Shown here piece by piece: positions 58,175 to 64,000 of a stretch of 64,000 nt of DNA. The stretch is from Notamacropus eugenii (taxonomy: Eukaryota > Chordata > Mammalia > Diprotodontia > Macropodidae): assembly GCF_028372415.1 (NCBI RefSeq), contig NC_092872.1:395161853-395225852 (forward strand). The letters are read 5' to 3'. Positions within the stretch are counted from its first letter, which is position 1. Each line of letters begins with the position of its first letter. The notes beneath the pieces were generated by a model, which had not been told where the DNA came from, ran no database searches, and was given only the letters and a program-made list of their open reading frames with translations. A program made the position numbers and the translations under genes.

Positions 58175-58625
58175 TTATTGAGAATTTTCTTCCTCCTCTT
58201 CTACACGTTCATAGCACACTGGAGGCAGATCAAATCTCCAGAGATAAAATCCCTCCAAGAAATGCAGTTTCATGTGTTTGTAAGAAGAGTAAACAGTTTA
58301 ACACAGCAGCACAAGACTTGGGTGAGGAGCCCTTGAAAATTCTGAGACCAGAGAACACAGCAATGTTGAAGGCCTCTAGTTTACCTTCCCCAAGTCATGT
58401 TTTGCTGTTTGGAAAGTCTTCAGTCACTGAAGGAATAAACAGAGGACTATATATTTAACCTCTACAGATTTAATCTATCTCCAGGGTAGCACACCTGCAT
58501 GCCTGTTGTGGTCATCTTCTTCCCTTCCATTCTTTGCAGTAGAATATAAATTGTTTTAGGAACCTGTTTTTATCCCCACCGTTAAGCATATAATAATTTA
58601 AACAGCGAACACTTAATAAGCTTGT
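58175..58625 (+). mobile_element. L2, right part with 3' terminus
   Basis: Continues the copy at 47640-48041: ttttcttcctcctcttctac, then a 300-bp eroded stretch, then the L2 end (gcagtagaatataaattgtt, aacctgtttttatccccacc, gaacacttaataagcttgta). Confidence 0.65.
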
Positions 58626-59234
58626 ATGTTGAAGTGAAGCCAAAATAAATGCAAAGAGCATTTTTTCTCATCTGATTCCTGTTTCTTTCCTTCTTTACTC
58701 CCCTGCTACAGTCATATTCTTGCTTTGGTTTATTTAATAAGTCATGCCGAGTTCTAGTTGAAGTACACTTTTAGTGCTGCCAGAACCCACCTCTTTTTTT
58801 CCTCCTGATTTTCCTTAAATCACCCTGCAGGTTGTTAAAACCTTTCTGTAACTCCCCAGACAGAGTACGCTAACTTATAGTTTGAATTTTCCAAAGGAGC
58901 TGTCATGATCTGTTGAGTCAATGATCCGTTAATGGCACCTGAATTCTCATCTCTCTGCCAGCATCAGCTGTGCTTCTTTTCACTCCTAGTCCATAGAGTA
59001 TGCAGGTGCATTTTAAGGAGCACCCAAATCAGCCATTAAGGTCACTTTTATTAGTGGCTTCTGCTTACAAAACAGTACTCTGGGGAAGCATCATTCAGCT
59101 TGGGTGAAACTCTGACAGCTCTAAGGAGATTCACACTACTACTCCTCCTAATCAGCCAAAAGTGTAGTAGAAAAAAAAAATGCAAACCCAAATCCTCTTT
59201 CTTTACAGAGAAAACGGATTATATCCTTTATTAA
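58626..59234. other. repeat-free unique block; candidate conserved non-coding sequence
   Basis: About 600 bp with balanced composition and no repeat signature, for example taaggtcacttttattagtg and aacagtactctggggaagca near 59040-59090. No long frame. Only a cross-species alignment can say whether it is conserved. Confidence 0.35.
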
Positions 59235-60835
59235 ACATACAGGAAAGATTTTTTTTGTTTAAATTATTTTTATTTCATTAAATAATTCCCAATTACAAGT
59301 AAAAAACTATTTTAGCACTCATTTAAAAAATTGATATCCAATCTCTCTCTCCCTCCTACTCTTCCCTCAAGTCATACTAAAATTTACATATTAACTTTGA
59401 TGTGAAAGAAATATAATATAACAATAAAACCCAGAATTTTTAATGGATGCTTCATTCTGCATTCAGAATTCATCAGTTTTCTCTCTCTAGATGTGAATAG
59501 CACTTTTTGACCATAGGTCCTTTGGAATTGTCTTGGATCATTGTCTTAATCAGAATAGCCAATTCTTTCACAGATGATCATCCTTATAATATTATCGTTA
59601 CTGTTTACAATGTTCCCTTGGTTTTGCTAACTTTACTTTGCATAAATTCAAACAAGTCTTCACAGATTTTTCTGAAATCATTCTGCTCATTATTTCTCAT
59701 AGCAAAATAATATTCCATAGCAATCATATGCTATCATTTGTTCAGTGATTCACCAATTGGTAGTCATTCCCTCTATTTCCAATTATTTGTCAAAACAAAA
59801 ATGCTACTATAAATATTTTTTGTACAAATGGGTCCTTTTACCTGTTCTTTGATATCTTTGGGATATATACCTCGTAGTTGTATTGGTGGGTCAGATGGTA
59901 TGTACAGTTTTAGCATACAGTTGAGCATAATTTCAAATTGTTATTCAGAATAGTTTGAGCTATTTCACAATTCCACCAACAATGCATCAGTCTCCCAATT
60001 TCTTCCACATTCCCTCCAACATTATCATTTTTCTTTTCTGTCATGTTAGCCAATCTGATTAGTGTAAATGGTACTTCAGAGTAGTTTTAAATTACTTTTC
60101 TCTAACCAGCATTGATTTAGAACATTTTTTATGTGACTTTTGATAAGTTTCATATTTTCTTCTGAAAACTGCTTGTACATATCCTTTGATCATTTATCAA
60201 TTGGGGAATGGCATATATTTTTTGTAAATTTGGTTCAGTTCCCTAGATATTTTAAAAAGTGATGCCTTTATCAGACAAATTTGATATAAACACTTTTTCC
60301 CCATTTTCCTGCTTTCCTTCTAATCTTGGTTATATTAGGTTTTTTTTTGTATGAAGAAGTTTTTGTTTTAATGTCATATAAAAATTATCTATTTTAGTTT
60401 TTCTAATCTCCACTATCTTTTGTTTGTTGAAAGTTTCTTCCCTTATCCATAGATCTGAAAAGTACATTTTCTCATGCTCCTGTAATTTACTTATGCTATC
60501 ACCCTTTATATCTAAATCATTTAACCATGTTGTCCTTATCTTTGTAGATGGTATGAGATGTTGATCTATGCCTCACTTCTGCCAAACTAATTTCCAGTTT
60601 TTCCAGCAATTTTTGTCAAATGTTGAGTTCTTATCCCAAAGCTTAGATCTTTGAGTTAGATTAATATGATTATTCACTGCTGTGTATTGTATAACTGATT
60701 CTTTGGGATTAAAATCAATATTGTTCTTCAGGGTCTCTGATCTCTTGGGACTTGAAGTGATATTTCCTCTCAGTGCTTCCACTCCCTCTTGACTGCAAAT
60801 GCTCCTCTCTGCCTTTGAACTATGACCCGTGTACA

Positions 60836-61137
60836 GAGTAACAATAATGTTATTGGATGAAAAACTGTGAATGATTTAGCTATTCTCAACAATACAATGA
60901 TCTTTGAAAATTCTAAAGGACTTATGATGAAAAATGAATGCTATACACCTTCAGAGAAAGAACTGATGGCATCTGAGTGCAGTTTGAAATGTATTGTTTT
61001 TACTTTATTTTTACTTTTTGGGTCTGTGTTTTCTTTTGCAGCATGGATAGTATTGAAATATGCTTTCTATGACTGTACATGTAGAATCAATATCAAATTA
61101 TATGCCTTCTCAAAACAAAACAAAAAAAAAACCAAAC
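60836..61137 (+). mobile_element. L1 3' end nested in the L1 5' UTR
   Basis: Sense L1 3' UTR: aacaataatgttattggatg, gatttagctattctcaacaa, gactgtacatgtagaatcaa, then an A-rich tail (61116-61132) that passes directly into the CT microsatellite. Confidence 0.75.
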
Positions 61138-61138
61138 A

Positions 61139-61169
<31 letters not shown>

Positions 61170-61217
61170 TGTCTCTCTCTCTCTGTCTCTCTCTCTGTCT
61201 CTCTCTTTCTCTCTCTT

Positions 61218-61268
<51 letters not shown>

Positions 61269-61275
61269 GTCTCTC

Positions 61276-61333
<58 letters not shown>
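61138..61333. repeat. compound (CT)n/(CTGT)n microsatellite, about 195 bp
   Basis: Same composition and same tctg interruptions as the tract at 6034-6331. Open frames on both strands across it are artefacts. Confidence 0.95.
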
Positions 61334-61335
<2 letters not shown>

Positions 61336-61645
61336 CCCTCCTCCTCCCCCTTACTCTCTCTGACTTGGGAACTCTACTACTGCTGGGCCCAGCACATACT
61401 CTCTAGTCTGGTGTTTCATTCCAGTAGACTATGGACCAGTCTCCACCCCTACTGCCCCCGCAGGAATCTTTTTAACCTCCCAAATTATCTTGAGCTAGAA
61501 GAATGTCTCACTGACCTTTTGTTGCTTTGCCACTCTGGAGTATGGTTTGAGGCATTATTTTAAAGTTGTTTGGAGGGGAATGTTGAGAGGACTCAATTGA
61601 ATGCTTTCTCTATTTTGCGATCTCATCTCTGCCCTGGGAGTCAGA

Positions 61646-64000
61646 AAAGGGTTTTAAACTAGTTGCCATCAGAACATAAAAAAAAGCAAAGCTCTTCCTT
61701 GCACTAAATTGAATTCTTTTGAATACTTGCCATAGTTTCTTTGCTGAAAAAGTCCAATCACAGGGTCTCTAGATATAATAAAAAGCAAAACAATGGTAGG
61801 TACATAATATCATGTTCATCTTCTCCTGAAGATTCTTTTAATAACCTTACTGAAGATGGGCTTACTTTCCAAAGCAGTAATTTTATACATCTGTGCAATA
61901 TAGCAAATAAAGGAAAAAGTAATAGCAAGACTGTACCTAGTGTAAGGACTTTTTCTGTTTGAACCCCACTGACAAATAAAGGTGATAAGAATAAAGTAAT
62001 AATGACAATAGTATGAATAAATTCATTATGAAAGACAAATAGATCAGTATTATCTAAAACAAGCTTCTTTGAAATCTCCCTTCAGGATGATTAAGCTTCA
62101 GGAAAAAGCAAGCAGGTGTTATGTCTCCTAGGTGGTTTGACTTCATTAGTCTTAAAAGGATTCAAGGAGCATTTGAATTTACCTCATAAACATAAGAGGT
62201 CCAGTTAGTTCCTGAAATGCTTCAAAAAGGAGAAAGTGGTTCTTTTAGGGGAAAGGAAGGAAAGAACTGGTCCTTTCTGGGAAATGGCATTTTGAGTGAG
62301 AAGGGTTTTTAAAAGTAAGACACAGTAGTGATTGAAGTTTTTGTTGCTGGTGCTAATAAGCTGAATGTGGGGAGGAGAATCCAATCGAGGATGCAGTACA
62401 GGTGAAGGTAACTAGGACAAAGAAAACTTTTGAAAATCTCACAGAACGGGGTAAGCAGGGGTTCTTCTTCAGACACCTAAGTGGGTGAGAGAACCTTCTG
62501 GGGACAAGGAAACCAAAGTGAGTGCTCCACTGGCAGGTGGCTGGCTGAGGTGGGAAGAGAAAAATAGGGCAGAATAAGAAAGGGAATAAAGGGGACACAT
62601 TTTATGGACTCTTCTATGTCCCTAAAATTCATGAATTCCAAAGGGGAGAAATTTATAATCCTCCTCAAAGGCATTTGTTTATTTGTGTGAATCTTAGTCA
62701 TACATAAATGTTGTTTGTTCTATGGTCCACCCTTATGCATAGTTGATAAATCATTCCTCCTAAAGTCTGGCCATGTTCATTAGATTTGCCTCTTGTAATC
62801 CTTAGCTCTCTTTGCAAATTTACCCCAAATTTACCTCTCCCCTATAAGCTTCCCCCCAAAATATCACTTTGTATTTATTTATTAACTTATCAATCCTCAT
62901 ATCTCTCTGGGGGTAATACGTGAATCAATGCTCTCATAAAGATCAAATAAGATAATGCCTGTATAGCACTCAGTGAAGATCAAAATACAACAAAAATTCA
63001 CCTGTTTCAAGGGTTCAAAGGGCTAGAACCCAAGACTTTTTACTCCAAATCTAGACCAATACCCATTATACTACATTGGGTTAGAAACAGAAAACCTCCT
63101 TATAATCTAACTTTTATCACCAATAATTTTATGTGAGGATGGTGTCTTTTATTTATTTAATAGACTAAATATGGTCTATATTCAATTCTCTTAACTCTGA
63201 AATGACTTGGAATTTCATAGCTGCCTGATTATACTTAGAATGTATTCCAAACCCCTGGGGCGGTATGAAATAGAAAAGTGAAGTTTTCTCCCCTACTCCT
63301 CCTTTTTTATGCTTAGATTTAAGTCAATGGAGTAGAGAGAAATATATAGATTATTAAAAGAGGAGGTAAATAAGCCTTTATAAGGGCTTATAAATAAACC
63401 ATCAAGCTGTCATTTATGATGTAAATTTGAGGATGCTAGTGATTAGCAGGTATTTGTAAATGTTTTGATTTATGGAAGAATAGCCTCTGGTGATGCAAAT
63501 GAAAGCCTCCTTTATTTCTAGAATGTGTTGTTACAAAAAAAGTATTCAATGCAAAACAAGCATTACTGTTAGATGATATTCACTTCATTTTTTAAAAGTC
63601 TGTCTTCATTTTGCCTTTGCATAAACATTGTTCATGGTACTCAATTGGTAAGAAAAATAACAATTATTTTTAAATTAGTTGTAAATGTTTCACTTGTAGA
63701 AAAGAGATGTGAGATAAAATGTTTTCATATTTAGGAAGTTAGGATCACTCTCCCAAATGAATTTGGGCTTTTTATAATACTTATCTGATTATAAATTAAC
63801 TAACCATCTTTAAATATCCATTATAACTGATATTCAAGATCACGATTAACATTAACTTACTGTTAATAACATTGCTATTTCTTTTTTTTGTTCCTGTATT
63901 TTTTGTGTGTGGGATTTCATCAGTGTGGAGAGCTCTCTGCGAGGTTTCATACGGGGAGGATATTGGCAACCAATGTATATTGGCCATTATTGTTTGACAT
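61646..64000. other. mostly unique sequence, no gene
   Basis: Weak MIR relics at 62945-62980 (gatcaaataagataatgcct) and 63027-63080 (in reverse). 63330-63540 is repeat-free and has TAAT-rich and octamer-like (tgatgcaaatga) wording, worth a conservation check. Small frames (61741-61962, 62353-62701) carry no recognisable domain. Confidence 0.35.

Larger units (their letters stand above)
59235..61645 (-). mobile_element. old L1, internally deleted (5' UTR joined to ORF2 end), hit by an L1 tail
   Basis: On the minus strand: 5' end near 61645 (reverse of ctattttgcgatctcatctc), 5' UTR 61645-61334 and 60835-60680, then directly the C-terminal half of ORF2 (about 60670-59480; NSTFDKNCWKNWKLVWQK readable near 60630) and 3' UTR to 59235. 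ORF1 and the first half of ORF2 are missing. The plus-strand L1 tail and its CT tract (60836-61333) split the 5' UTR. Confidence 0.75.

Overview
The window looks like a gene desert from a marsupial genome. I see no host exon, tRNA or rRNA. The call rests on the repeats: tRNA-derived SINEs of the MAR1/MIR (CORE-SINE) type in the form familiar from opossum, wallaby and Tasmanian devil, many L2 copies, ORF1-only 'half-L1' (HAL1) elements, and an L1 lineage whose ORF1, ORF2 and UTRs differ from placental L1. Base composition is AT-rich and visibly CpG-poor except inside L1/HAL1 5' UTRs. I cannot name the species.

Layout. 0-30 kb is mostly unique or very old sequence carrying scattered SINEs (several nested in one another), L2 copies, a short 5'-truncated L1 with a perfect 15-bp target-site duplication (TSD), a 224-bp hAT-type DNA transposon (28291-28514), CT/GT microsatellites and one complete but decayed HAL1 (16793-19687, minus, imperfect 14-bp TSD). 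30-34 kb holds an internally deleted old L1 (plus) that received a LINE 3' end. 34-45 kb is a nest on the minus strand: an old L1 with most of ORF2 (34185-42300) was hit by a short opposite-strand L1 that appears to carry a 3' transduction (35981-36474), and by a well-preserved 2.9-kb HAL1 (39240-42165) with a perfect 15-bp TSD and a CpG-rich 5' UTR; next to it lies an internally deleted L1 carrying an LTR-like insert.

45-58.6 kb is built around an L2 (plus) split by an old L1 (55028-58163), at whose 5' edge a young 6.95-kb full-length L1 (48060-55009) later landed, flanked by a perfect 18-bp TSD. The young L1 has an open ORF1 (393 codons) and an ORF2 that reads from endonuclease to the C-terminal Cys motif with one in-frame stop and a His-to-Tyr change in that motif. 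58.6-64 kb is largely repeat-poor except for one more internally deleted L1 (59235-61645) with an L1 3' end and a CT microsatellite inside.

How the parts relate. The LINEs supplied the enzymes, and HAL1 (ORF1 only) must borrow L1 ORF2. The CORE-SINEs are presumed from family knowledge to use L2-type machinery. One SINE here shares a 3' tail with a second LINE family. Insertion order can be read from nesting: L2/MIR/CR1-like oldest, then MAR1 SINEs and old L1s, then HAL1, then the young L1. All boundaries of old elements are estimates by eye; family names other than L1, L2, HAL1, MIR and hAT should be confirmed by masking against a marsupial repeat library.
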